This document shows, one piece after another, positions 35,543 to 44,095 of a stretch of DNA of 64,000 nucleotides. The notes under the pieces are model-generated. The model searched no databases. It was given only the letters and a program-made list of their open reading frames with translations, and was not told where the DNA came from. The stretch is taken from contig CABJAN010000004.1 in NCBI GenBank assembly GCA_902363515.1, positions 124,001 through 188,000 on the forward strand, in the 5' to 3' direction. The position numbers were made by a program, and so were the translations under genes. Each line of letters starts with the position of its first letter. Position 1 is the stretch's first letter. The stretch comes from Bacillota bacterium. GTDB lineage: Bacteria; Bacillota; Clostridia; Lachnospirales; Lachnospiraceae.

Positions 35543-36601
35543 ATGGCAAAGCCAATTACATACCGCGAACAAGAAAAATTAGAAAATACAGTAAAGCTCC
35601 GTGAATTTCTCATGGAGCTTCCCCCTTATGTGAAGGATTATTTCCGCGCCAAAGAACCAACCACGTCAGACAAAACCCGTCTGTCATACGCCTATGATTT
35701 ACGTGTGTTTTTCCGGTTTTTACAGGAAACAAATCCTTCTTTACAGGAAAAATCCATGGCTGATATTTCTATTGCTGATTTGGCTCTTTTACAGCCTGTG
35801 GATTTTGAGGAATTTCAGGAATATTTAAAGGCTTATAAATCCCCGGAACAAAAACTGGAAACCAATTCCCGTACAGGAATTGCCAGAAAAATGTCCTGTT
35901 TGCGCAGTTTTTATGATTATCTGTGCAAACGCCAGCTTTTGCCTTCCAATCCTGTGCGTTTGGTGGATATGCCGAAAATTAAGGAAAAAGCCATTATTCA
36001 GCTAGATCCGGATGAAGTTGCCAGTTTGCTGGATTATATAGAAAATTATGGAAAAAATCTCACCGGTGTTCAACTTTACCACTATAACAAACAAAAGTAC
36101 CGCGATATTGCCATTGTTACTCTTCTATTAGGAACGGGTGTTCGTGTATCAGAACTGGTGGGATTAAACATTGCAGATGTGGATTTTAAAAACAATGGAA
36201 TCCGGATTTTGCGAAAAGGTGGAAATGAAATGATTGTTTACTTTGGCAAAGAGGTGGAACAGGCGCTGAAAGATTATCTGGAAATTTCCAGAGAAGCCAT
36301 TACGCCGGTAGCCGGTCATGAGGACGCGCTGTTTTTGTCCGGTCAGAGGAAACGTATCAGCGTAGATGCAGTAGAAAAAATGGTAAAGAAGTACGCTTCT
36401 GCTGTTTCGGTAAAAACCATTACCCCACACAAATTGCGAAGCACCTATGGAACTGCCCTTTACCGGGAAACCGGGGACATCTACCTGGTGGCAGATGTCT
36501 TGGGGCATGCAGACGTAAATACTACGAAAAAGCACTATGCAAAATTAAGTGATTCCAGGCGCAGGGCTGCTTCCAAAGCGGTTACGCTAAGAGAAAAATA
36601 A
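35543..36601 (+). CDS. XerC/D-like tyrosine recombinase
   Basis: 352 residues. An N-terminal SAM-like core-binding domain (about 25-145) is followed by the catalytic domain with the full set: R201 (GTGVRVSELVGL), K225, H296 and R299 (TPHKLRSTYGT), H322 (LGHADVNTTKKHY) and nucleophile Y332. The sequence resembles chromosomal Xer-type or housekeeping recombinases of Clostridia. No attachment sites, excisionase or cargo genes surround it, so I do not call a mobile element. Its 3' end overlaps the convergent HD-domain gene by 15 bases. Confidence 0.85.
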   Translation: MAKPITYREQEKLENTVKLREFLMELPPYVKDYFRAKEPTTSDKTRLSYAYDLRVFFRFLQETNPSLQEKSMADISIADLALLQPVDFEEFQEYLKAYKSPEQKLETNSRTGIARKMSCLRSFYDYLCKRQLLPSNPVRLVDMPKIKEKAIIQLDPDEVASLLDYIENYGKNLTGVQLYHYNKQKYRDIAIVTLLLGTGVRVSELVGLNIADVDFKNNGIRILRKGGNEMIVYFGKEVEQALKDYLEISREAITPVAGHEDALFLSGQRKRISVDAVEKMVKKYASAVSVKTITPHKLRSTYGTALYRETGDIYLVADVLGHADVNTTKKHYAKLSDSRRRAASKAVTLREK

Positions 36602-37162
36602 GACTTCCCGAAGGGGCATCCTGATTTTATCCTCAAAATAATCTTTTAGAGCAAGATTTTTGTTCCATTTTTTTTGAGGATAGCTGCCATAGCGGTGTTT
36701 TACATCTTCCATGCGTGTTATCATATCCACCGGACCATTTGGCATGGCAATGGAATCACAGACTTGAATCAGGCGGTCATAGTCATCGTACTCATAGAAG
36801 TCTAAAAGGCTTTGAATCTGCGCCAGCTCCTGTTTGCTTACATCCCACTCTCCTACATACATTTCCAGGCTTTTTACCGGAAAGGAATGGGTAATGCTGA
36901 TTTTAGCAGCTTCTTCATAGCCAAGAGACATAAGGTACAAATAGCCATCTAAGACATGGCGGATGTAGGAAAATCCAAAACGTCTGCCAATGTCATGGAG
37001 CAGTCCCAGAATGTAGGCTTTTGCTTCATCTAAATCAGGGCAATAGGCTGCGATTTTATAGGCACATTGGGCAGTGACAACGGAGTGATCCTTCCAGGGA
37101 CCTGGATTCATAGTATAAGATTCCTTCAGTAAGGCAAAGGCTTCTTCTTTTGTAGGTAACAT
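36587..37162 (-). CDS. HD-domain hydrolase
   Basis: A 191-residue protein with an HD phosphohydrolase core: DHSVVTAQCA near the N-terminus, the metal-binding HDIGRR, and a later CDSIAMP segment. Such proteins hydrolyse nucleotides or other phosphate compounds; the substrate is unknown. AAGGAGATAAAAATT precedes the ATG at 37162. It lies 26 bases downstream of the FAD/Rieske gene and is probably in one operon with it. Confidence 0.8.
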   Translation of the reverse strand: MLPTKEEAFALLKESYTMNPGPWKDHSVVTAQCAYKIAAYCPDLDEAKAYILGLLHDIGRRFGFSYIRHVLDGYLYLMSLGYEEAAKISITHSFPVKSLEMYVGEWDVSKQELAQIQSLLDFYEYDDYDRLIQVCDSIAMPNGPVDMITRMEDVKHRYGSYPQKKWNKNLALKDYFEDKIRMPLREVLFFS

Positions 37163-37188
37163 AATTTTTATCTCCTTGATTAATTACT

Positions 37189-38550
37189 TCATTTTTTCAG
37201 AGAACAGGATGGAGAAAGTGAGGTCTGGGCAGGACCGTTTAAAAGGTTTCCATGCTTATCAAATCTGGAGCCATGGCAAGGGCAATCCCAGCTCTCTTCC
37301 TCTGGATTCCATGTTAACTGACACCCAAGATGGGGACAGACGGGAGGTTTCCCTGTTTTTTGAAAGTCTGCCAGTAATTGGCGTGTAAGACCTTTGACAG
37401 AATGTCCTCCTTCCTTGCATAAAAAAGAAAGATCTGCTGTGGAAAAGCGTTTTGGTGAGAACACAGCTTCCCATGGGTTTTCTCTTTCTAAAATGAAATC
37501 ACGTAAAAGCATGGCTGCAACCATGGAGGTACTCATCCCCCATTTCTGAAATCCTGCAGCAACATACCAGTTTTGTTTACTTTTGGCATAAGGGCCAATG
37601 TAAGGAATGCCGTCAGAGGTGATTCCATCCTGCGCAGACCAACAGCATAGTTCTTTACTTTTGGGAAACCATTTTGCCGCAAGGTTACGAAGCTGCTGAT
37701 ACTTTGGCAAGGAAGCGTCTTCTCCTGTTCTGTGTCCCATGCCACCTAATAGCAAATAAGGGCCATAATTACGGAAAGAAAAGCCGTGTTCCCCGCTTCC
37801 AATATACATCCCGTTGGTTTTCATGCCATGCTCTAAAGCAAGTACATACGAACGTTCCTGATGAATACGGGCAAAATAAGCCCCGGGAAAGTTGAGAAAC
37901 GGGATATGACAGGTAAAAATAATCTGTTCTGCTTTTACCGTTCCGTATTTTGTATAGGCGGTATTCTCTTCTACTTTGTAAACAGGACTGTGTTCATAGA
38001 TAACCAGATGTTCAGACAAGGCATGGAGAAATTTTAAAGGATGAAACTGTGCCTGATTTTGAAATTTAACAGCTCCCCACACAGGAAAGGGCAAGGTCAG
38101 GTTTTCGCGCACCAGAGAAGCCGGAAGTACGAGAAATGCGGCTGCCTGTGCTTCCGCCTCAAGGTCTGCTCTGCTTTTCCCATAGACAAAGGAGGACTGC
38201 TTTTTAAAATCACAGGAAATCTGTTCTGTTTTTATAATGTTTTCATATTCCTGGATAGCAGCCTGGTTGCCCCTGGCATAAAGCCTGGCTTTTTCCGCTC
38301 CTATTTTTTTCAGAAAGCCATGATAGCAGAGACCATGCTGGGAGGTAATCTTGGCAGTCGTGTTCCCGGTCTGACCGCTGCCTATGCGGTTTGCCTCTAA
38401 AACAAGAACTTTTTTGCCGGATTTCTGAAGCTGGTAAGCTGTCAGAATACCTGCCATACCTCCGCCGATTACCAGGACTTGTGTTTCTAAATCTTTTTCT
38501 AAGGTCTGTCTTTCCTGTATCTTACAGGTTTCCCACCACAATGAATGCAT
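37189..38550 (-). CDS. FAD-dependent oxidoreductase with C-terminal Rieske domain
   Basis: About 453 residues. The N-terminal DAO-type FAD site VLVIGGGMAGILTAYQL is followed by GSGQTGNTTAKIT. At the C-terminus a Rieske [2Fe-2S] domain is complete in ligands, with CPHLGC and CPCHGSRF. Such DadA-Rieske fusions occur in many bacteria without a settled substrate. Start at 38550 is chosen because GGAGGG lies 6 bases before that ATG, inside a slightly longer frame. An HD-domain gene follows. Confidence 0.85.
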   Translation of the reverse strand: MHSLWWETCKIQERQTLEKDLETQVLVIGGGMAGILTAYQLQKSGKKVLVLEANRIGSGQTGNTTAKITSQHGLCYHGFLKKIGAEKARLYARGNQAAIQEYENIIKTEQISCDFKKQSSFVYGKSRADLEAEAQAAAFLVLPASLVRENLTLPFPVWGAVKFQNQAQFHPLKFLHALSEHLVIYEHSPVYKVEENTAYTKYGTVKAEQIIFTCHIPFLNFPGAYFARIHQERSYVLALEHGMKTNGMYIGSGEHGFSFRNYGPYLLLGGMGHRTGEDASLPKYQQLRNLAAKWFPKSKELCCWSAQDGITSDGIPYIGPYAKSKQNWYVAAGFQKWGMSTSMVAAMLLRDFILERENPWEAVFSPKRFSTADLSFLCKEGGHSVKGLTRQLLADFQKTGKPPVCPHLGCQLTWNPEEESWDCPCHGSRFDKHGNLLNGPAQTSLSPSCSLKK

Positions 38551-38641
38551 TTGTTTCCCTCCATACAATCAGAATTGAATAAGTTGTTTGGAAACTTTCT
38601 TATTCTTTTTGCTGTATTTAGTATGGACAGTTTTCGGAAAT

Positions 38642-39270
38642 TTATTTTTGGCCGGCTTCAATATTCGCCCAGGCTTCTTCATCAAATTCCCGGTCTTTAT
38701 AATAATATTTCTTGTCTTCCTCTGTGATTTCCCGAATAATACGGCAGGGATTTCCTGCTGCCACCATATTGTCTGGAATATCCTTTGTCACCACACTTCC
38801 AGCTCCAATGACAACGTTATTTCCAATGTGTACCCCAGGGGTTACCACTACATTTCCCCCAAGCCATACATTATCTCCAATGGTAATGGAAATTCCGTAT
38901 TCATAAGCAGAATTTCTGGAAACGGGATGAAGGGGATGTCCTGCTGTATAGAGGGATACATTTGGCCCAAACAACACATTGTCTCCAATTTTAACAGGCG
39001 CTACGTCCAGAATGGTACAATTATAGTTGGCAAAAAAGTTTTCCCCTACTTCAATATGAGAACCATAATCACAATAAAAAGGAGGGACGACCATAATATT
39101 CTTATGTGAACCTTTCACGATTTTACCAAGAGCTGACCAAGTGTCTGAAAATCAGAAGGGTCTGTGGTATTAAACTCACGTAAAAGCCTTCTGGCAACTT
39201 TCTGCTCTTCCATCACTGCTTCATCTGAGATATAGGGAAGTTCTGAATCTCTTCGTGTAATATTATCCAT
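38642..39270 (-). pseudogene. maltose/galactoside O-acetyltransferase, frameshifted
   Basis: Two frames make one protein. The first (39270 down to 39115) has the Mac N-terminal pattern EEQKVARRLLREFN and TDPSDFQTLG. The second (39118 down to 38642, GTG) carries PPFYCDYG, TAGHPLHP and the left-handed beta-helix repeats ending IGAGSVVTKDIPDN. A -1 shift on the AAAA run (bases 39121-39124) joins them into about 209 residues, reading LLVKIVKGSHKN across the joint. The ATG has an AAAGGA site. This is either a one-base loss, a sequencing error, or a frameshift site. Confidence 0.8.
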
Positions 39271-39288
39271 GGTTTCATTCCTTTCGTC

Positions 39289-39316
39289 TTTACATTTCAA
39301 TTTCTTCCGATATAAT
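39289..39316 (+). promoter_or_regulatory. predicted promoter for the response-regulator module
   Basis: TTTACA (39289-39294), a 16-base spacer, then TATAAT (39311-39316), 61 bases before ATG 39377. It is divergent from the acetyltransferase gene. Confidence 0.65.
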
Positions 39317-39376
39317 GATAGTATATTTTGGAAAGAGATTCAACGTATATTTGAGAAAGGAACACAGAAAAGAGTT

Positions 39377-40054
39377 ATGACAAAAATTTTACTTATAGAG
39401 GATGACGCTACCATTAATGAGCTCATACAGGAATTTCTTCAGGACAAAGGCTGCTGCTGCACTCCGGCTTATTCCGGTACAGAAGGCAGACTGCTGGTGG
39501 ATATGGAAAAGTTTGAACTGATTTTATTAGACTTGATGATTCCAGGCATGAGCGGCCAGGATTTGCTGGAATATATCCGCGCTGGCTTACAGACCCCGGT
39601 CATTGTGCTTTCCGCACGAACAGCCCTTGAAGATAAAGTGGAATTGCTGGGAATGGGGGCAGACGATTATCTGACAAAGCCTTTTGAACTGGAAGAACTA
39701 TGGGCGCGGATTCAGGTACAGCTTCGCCGCACACAGGGTATACGTCCATCCGGCAAATCGGTTCTCAAATACAAGGACTGGACGTTAAATCTCCAGGAAC
39801 GGAGTTTTATAGCAAACAAATTGCCTGTTGAACTGACTTCTCATGAAATGGGCATTCTGGAACTTCTGATAAAACATCCCAAAAAGGTATTTACCAAACA
39901 GGAAATCTTTGAAGTGGTATGGCAGCAGGAGTATTTTATAGAGGATAAGACCATTCATGTCCATATCAGTAATATCCGGGCAAAACTCAAGAAAACCGGG
40001 ACAGACCACTACATCCAGACAGTATGGGGGATTGGTTTTAAATTAGGTGAATAA
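39377..40054 (+). CDS. OmpR-family response regulator
   Basis: 225 residues: receiver with EDD, phosphoacceptor D52 in LILLDLMIPG, SAR motif and K in LTKPF, then a winged-helix DNA-binding domain ending HISNIRAKLKK and GIGFKLGE. ATG 39377 is chosen by the family start MTKILLIEDD; the frame is open farther upstream over the promoter. It heads a regulator, ABC ATPase, permease and kinase gene set typical of lantibiotic or bacitracin response modules. Confidence 0.9.
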   Translation: MTKILLIEDDATINELIQEFLQDKGCCCTPAYSGTEGRLLVDMEKFELILLDLMIPGMSGQDLLEYIRAGLQTPVIVLSARTALEDKVELLGMGADDYLTKPFELEELWARIQVQLRRTQGIRPSGKSVLKYKDWTLNLQERSFIANKLPVELTSHEMGILELLIKHPKKVFTKQEIFEVVWQQEYFIEDKTIHVHISNIRAKLKKTGTDHYIQTVWGIGFKLGE

Positions 40055-40062
40055 AGAGAAAT

Positions 40063-40095
40063 CTTTATACTTTCTTTAACATTTCTTTGCGCTTT
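40063..40095 (+). promoter_or_regulatory. three tandem 11-bp repeats, likely response-regulator site
   Basis: CTTTATACTTT, CTTTAACATTT and CTTTGCGCTTT follow each other without gaps, pattern CTTT-N4-TTT with an 11-bp period, one helical turn, as OmpR-type dimers bind. They lie between the regulator gene and the ABC gene; a TATCAT -10-like box is at 40112. Confidence 0.55.
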
Positions 40096-40148
40096 TTGAA
40101 ACTCTGTATTTTATCATAAAGAAGAAAGCTGGTACAGAGTTTCAAAAA
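40093..40148 (+). repeat. 16-bp perfect inverted repeat before the ABC gene
   Basis: TTTTTGAAACTCTGTA (40093-40108) and TACAGAGTTTCAAAAA (40133-40148) are perfect complements around a 24-base loop. No T-tract follows, so it is not a simple terminator. It could be an operator or a hairpin in read-through RNA from the regulator gene. Confidence 0.6.
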
Positions 40149-40173
40149 TACGACAGCAAAGAAGGAGGAATTT

Positions 40174-41121
40174 ATGGAGTATATCATTGAGACAAAAAAT
40201 TTATGTAAATCCTATCACAAAAAGGCGGCGGTAACATCCTTAAACATGCATGTGCGCCCGGGAGAAATTTATGGATTTATTGGCAGAAATGGTTCTGGAA
40301 AATCTACAACTCTGAAAATGCTCTGCGGTTTAGCCCATCCCACAGAAGGGAGCATCCGGCTATTTGGAGAAACACAGTTACAGGAGTCTGTGTACCGCAG
40401 AATCGGTGTCCTGATTGAAACCGCAGGATTGGAGCCAGGCGCTACTGCCTATGAAAATATGCTGTATAAAGCCATGTTTATGGGGGCTGTGGAACCCAGA
40501 AAGCAGATTCAGGAGCTTTTAACACTGGTGGGACTGGAATACAGGGACAGGAAGAAAGTGAAGCAGTTTTCCATGGGGATGAAGCAGCGTCTTGGAATTG
40601 CTATGGCATTACTTGGCAGACCGGATTTATTGATTTTGGATGAACCCATTAATGGTCTGGACCCGGAAGGTATGAATCAGATTCGGAAGCTCTTAGTTGA
40701 CTTGAATCAAAAGAAAGGAATTACCATTTTAATCAGCTCTCATATTCTGGGGGAACTGGAAAAGATGGCAACCCACTATGGCATTTTAAAAGACGGATGT
40801 CTGGTAAAAGAAATTTCCAGAGAAGATTTAATTTCTCAGTGCAAAGATTATCTCTATCTGAAAGTACAGGATTCCAAAATGGCTGCGGTTATCTTAGAGC
40901 AAAAGCTGGGACTGTGTGATTATGAAGTACATCCAGATGGGGAAATCCGGATTTTTCAGACCTTAAATCCTGCACAGATTACCAGTGTTTTGTCGGAAGT
41001 GGGGATTTCTGTCTACGCCGTTTATCCTCATCAGCAGGACCTGGAAGGCTATTTCATGGAACTCATGGGACAGGATACGCAAGATTCTTTATCTGAGAAA
41101 GGAGGGAAACACCATGCTTAA
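40174..41121 (+). CDS. ABC transporter ATP-binding protein (BcrA/lantibiotic-immunity type)
   Basis: 315 residues with Walker A GRNGSGKST, signature FSMGMKQRLGIAMALLG, Walker B LLILDEPINGLDPEG and a SSHILGELEKMATHYG switch region. The C-terminal extension of about 90 residues is typical of BcrA/LanF-type ATPases. It pairs with the ABC-2 type permease that overlaps it by 8 bases. GAAGGAGGAATTT precedes the ATG. The likely role is self-protection against, or export of, a membrane-active peptide; this is inference from family and context. Confidence 0.92.
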   Translation: MEYIIETKNLCKSYHKKAAVTSLNMHVRPGEIYGFIGRNGSGKSTTLKMLCGLAHPTEGSIRLFGETQLQESVYRRIGVLIETAGLEPGATAYENMLYKAMFMGAVEPRKQIQELLTLVGLEYRDRKKVKQFSMGMKQRLGIAMALLGRPDLLILDEPINGLDPEGMNQIRKLLVDLNQKKGITILISSHILGELEKMATHYGILKDGCLVKEISREDLISQCKDYLYLKVQDSKMAAVILEQKLGLCDYEVHPDGEIRIFQTLNPAQITSVLSEVGISVYAVYPHQQDLEGYFMELMGQDTQDSLSEKGGKHHA

Positions 41122-41983
41122 TCTTTTTCGTATGGAGGTATATAAGATTTTTCGGGAGAAATCTATTTATATTACTGCTGCAGCCATACTGGGGGTGATA
41201 TTTATCGCCCTGGCTACCATGAAGGTGATTACCAGTCCGGATTTACTTCATTCGGCTATGGAGTCAGGAATGGATATTACAGCCGAGGATCTTCAGGACG
41301 CACAGGCATTCCAAAACAGTACGCAGGTAGATTTTCTTGGGAGCTTATTGTTTTCCGGCGGACTTATGGTCTGCCTTATGGCAATTGTAAGCGCCATCTT
41401 TGTCTGCGATGATTTTACAACCGGATTCGGGAAAAATATTTTTTCCTATTATCCCAAAAGAAGCTGGTATATTATAAGCAAATTAATGACTTTAGCCATT
41501 GTCAGCGGGTTTTTCCTGATTGTTTTTACCCTGCTTACCTTCCTGTCTTTTCGCCTTATGGGGTTTGAAAATGCTATGGGAAATTTGAATAGCATGATGT
41601 TGATGTTGGTTATCGGATGGCTGAGTTTAATGAGTCTGTGCGCGCAAAATCTTCTTTTTTGTATGCTGACGCGTAAGGTTGTGTTAAGCAGCATCCTTTC
41701 CATTCTCTGCGGACTTGGAGTTGTTTCAGGAGTTTTAGAATTTTTCTCCGGCTTTTTTGGTATTCATGTGGGAAGCTTTTTCCCATCATATAATTTGATG
41801 ATACTGCCTGTGTTAAGCGGCACTTTGACAAATGACATAAATTCCGGAATTGCTCTTTTTCTAAAGGAACAGAATCTGTTCCTGGGAACCAGCCCCATAC
41901 TTGCTGTTTTTGCCGCTGTTTTTTGGACAATTCTGTATGTCTTTCTGGCTGCTTTTGTATTAAATAAAAAAGATATTTGTTGA
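41114..41983 (+). CDS. ABC-2 type transporter permease
   Basis: 289 residues with about six membrane segments, beginning MLNLFRMEVYKIFREKSIYI, a start shared by bacitracin and lantibiotic immunity permeases. Other hydrophobic stretches include SLLFSGGLMVCLMAIVSAIF and IVSGFFLIVFTLLTFLSF. ATG 41114 follows AAAGGAGGG and overlaps the ATPase gene by 8 bases; an upstream extension of the frame lies inside that gene and has no family support. Confidence 0.85.
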   Translation: MLNLFRMEVYKIFREKSIYITAAAILGVIFIALATMKVITSPDLLHSAMESGMDITAEDLQDAQAFQNSTQVDFLGSLLFSGGLMVCLMAIVSAIFVCDDFTTGFGKNIFSYYPKRSWYIISKLMTLAIVSGFFLIVFTLLTFLSFRLMGFENAMGNLNSMMLMLVIGWLSLMSLCAQNLLFCMLTRKVVLSSILSILCGLGVVSGVLEFFSGFFGIHVGSFFPSYNLMILPVLSGTLTNDINSGIALFLKEQNLFLGTSPILAVFAAVFWTILYVFLAAFVLNKKDIC

Positions 41984-41998
41984 AGGTAGGAAAACCAT

Positions 41999-42907
41999 AT
42001 GCTGATTTTGATCTGTTTCTTTGGTATTTTGCTTCTCTTTGCAGGATTCCGATTATATTTATATGGAAAACAAATGCGGGAATGGACCCGCCAGCTTCAG
42101 GAACTTTCTCCCCAAAGCAATCAAAGACTGACCTGCTTTGTAAGAGATAAAGCGACGAAAGCCCTTTGCCTGGAAATGAACAATTATATTGATGCGCAGC
42201 AAAAAGCAGTTCTGAAATCCCAGGAGGCAGAAAGGGAATTAAAATACACCATTGCCTGTGTTTCTCACGATATCCGAACTCCCCTGACCGGGGCCTTTGG
42301 TTATATACAGTTATTTGAAAAAACTTCAGACGAAAAGAAACAAAAGAAATATGGTACTATCGTCCGACAGAAATTAATGGATTTGGAGCAGCTTTTGGAT
42401 GAACTGTTTCTGTATACCAGGCTTACCGGAGATGCGTTCCCTATGGAGATTTCCAAAGTCCGGCTGCTCCCATTGCTTTGTGAGGTTTTGAATGAGTTTT
42501 CCTTATCGTTTCAGGAGCAGGAACGGGAGCCACTGCTCTCCTTTGAAGATGAAACCATAGAGGTTTTGGGCGATAAGCAGCAGCTTCGCCGGGTTTTTCA
42601 AAATCTGATTTCCAATGCTCTGGCACATGGAACGGGGACTTTGTATATTGAACAAAAGGGCGCTTCTCTGGTCTTTCAAAATCAGGTGCCAGAACCAGAG
42701 AAGCTGCATCCAGAATGGCTTTTCCAGCGTTTTTACAGAACCGATATGTCCCGCCAGGGCACACATGCCGGACTTGGGCTTTCCATTGCAAGAGAGCTGG
42801 TAGAACGTATGGGAGGACAAATCTGGGGAGAACGAAAGGATACCATGCTTTGTATTAAAATCGCATTTGCGGTAAGAATGAAACAAGAAAAGGAGAATCT
42901 AAAATGA
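41999..42907 (+). CDS. histidine kinase of the ABC module
   Basis: 302 residues with a single N-terminal membrane segment (about 2-20) and almost no extracellular part, so it probably senses through the transporter or the membrane. H-box ACVSHDIRTPLTG with H90; ATPase motifs LISNALAHG and HAGLGLSIARELVERMGG. It partners the regulator at 39377. Its stop overlaps the xdhC start (ATGA), an unexpected coupling between a peptide-response kinase and a molybdenum-enzyme maturation factor. Confidence 0.9.
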   Translation: MLILICFFGILLLFAGFRLYLYGKQMREWTRQLQELSPQSNQRLTCFVRDKATKALCLEMNNYIDAQQKAVLKSQEAERELKYTIACVSHDIRTPLTGAFGYIQLFEKTSDEKKQKKYGTIVRQKLMDLEQLLDELFLYTRLTGDAFPMEISKVRLLPLLCEVLNEFSLSFQEQEREPLLSFEDETIEVLGDKQQLRRVFQNLISNALAHGTGTLYIEQKGASLVFQNQVPEPEKLHPEWLFQRFYRTDMSRQGTHAGLGLSIARELVERMGGQIWGERKDTMLCIKIAFAVRMKQEKENLK

Positions 42908-43929
42908 AAACCATGAAAGAATTGTTTGAAACAGCCAGAAAATCCATGGAGAAAAAACAGGATTTGGTATTTGTAACTACTATTTCCAGCTCCGGCTCTT
43001 CTCCAAGAGGAGCCGGTTCAAAAATGCTGGTTCTGGAAAACGGAACATCCTATGGAACCATTGGAGGCGGAAATGTAGAATATGTTTCCATTCAACATGC
43101 CAGAGAGGTTCTGAAACAAAAACAATCCTGTACCAGAGGATTTGCTCTTCATCCAGATCAGGTAGCAGATTTAGGTATGATCTGCGGTGGGGATGTGGTG
43201 ATTTTCTTTCAATACATTTCCTGGGAAAATCAGGACTTTTATGACCTCTGTACCAGAATTTTAAAGAGCTGGGATAAAAATGAGAATACCTGGCTGATTT
43301 TTGATATTACGGAGGAAACGGTTTGGAAGGCAGGACTTTATGAGGAGCAGGAAGGTCTTACAGGACTTGGGATTTCTGACCCGTCTCCTCTTTTGCAGAC
43401 CAAGGCCGTGCAGAAGGTTTTGGATGGTCGGAAATACTATTGTGAACCATTGGTACAAAAAGGCAGAGTTTATATTTTCGGTGGTGGACATGTGGCGCAG
43501 GCACTGGTTCCTGTGCTGGCCCGTCTGGAATTTCGCTGTGTGGTATTTGATGATAGAGAGGCTTTTAGCAATCCACAGGTATTTCCAGAGGCAGAACAAT
43601 GCATTTTGGGGGATTTTAACAGGATTTCAGACTACCTTTCCATTCAGCCTCAGGACTATGTATGTATTATGAGCCGGGGACATCAATACGATTATCTGAT
43701 TCAGAAACAAATCCTTACCACTCCTGCGTATTATATTGGGGTTATGGGAAGCCGGAAGAAAAAAGAAGTGATTCGGCAGAAACTGCTGGCAGATGGTTTT
43801 TTCCCGGAGGATATCAGCCGGATTACCACACCCATTGGTCTGGATATTCTGGCTGAAACTCCGGAGGAAATTGCTGTCAGCATTGCCGGACAGTTAATAG
43901 CAGAACGGGCAAAGGCTGCCACACGATAG
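42904..43929 (+). CDS. xdhC: XdhC/CoxI family protein
   Basis: XdhC proteins bind molybdenum cofactor and help sulfurate and insert it into xanthine-dehydrogenase-type enzymes. The N-terminal XdhC/CoxI domain shows ISSSGSSPRGAGSKMLV and TIGGGNVEY; the C-terminal Rossmann part has YIFGGGHVAQAL and YIGVMGSRKKKEVI. 341 residues is normal. No molybdoenzyme or cofactor biosynthesis genes are in the window. The ATG overlaps the preceding kinase stop by 4 bases. Confidence 0.9.
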   Translation: MKTMKELFETARKSMEKKQDLVFVTTISSSGSSPRGAGSKMLVLENGTSYGTIGGGNVEYVSIQHAREVLKQKQSCTRGFALHPDQVADLGMICGGDVVIFFQYISWENQDFYDLCTRILKSWDKNENTWLIFDITEETVWKAGLYEEQEGLTGLGISDPSPLLQTKAVQKVLDGRKYYCEPLVQKGRVYIFGGGHVAQALVPVLARLEFRCVVFDDREAFSNPQVFPEAEQCILGDFNRISDYLSIQPQDYVCIMSRGHQYDYLIQKQILTTPAYYIGVMGSRKKKEVIRQKLLADGFFPEDISRITTPIGLDILAETPEEIAVSIAGQLIAERAKAATR

Positions 43930-44044
43930 GCTGAAATGCTCATGTGCGATTAAATAACACACAAGAACCTGATAGACAGCCAACTTACTATTCCGTTTTA
44001 ATCTATGGTTAATTTAATAAACAAGAAATTTAATAATCACTCCA

Positions 44045-44073
44045 TTGTGCCTTAAAATTCCCTCTGGTATTAT
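44045..44073 (+). promoter_or_regulatory. promoter retained in front of the XRE remnant
   Basis: TTGTGC (44045-44050), 17-base spacer, TATTAT (44068-44073), followed by AAAGGAGG at 44082-44089 and ATG 44096. Confidence 0.55.
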
Positions 44074-44095
44074 GGAATTACAAAGGAGGCTGGCT

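Noticed and set aside
35543-36601. Integrase of a mobile element
   Set aside because: No flanking direct repeats, tRNA target, excisionase or cargo; it looks like a chromosomal Xer-like recombinase.
38588-39109. 173-codon plus-strand frame across the acetyltransferase
   Set aside because: It is the antisense of hexapeptide-repeat codons; the minus-strand protein has clear family motifs.
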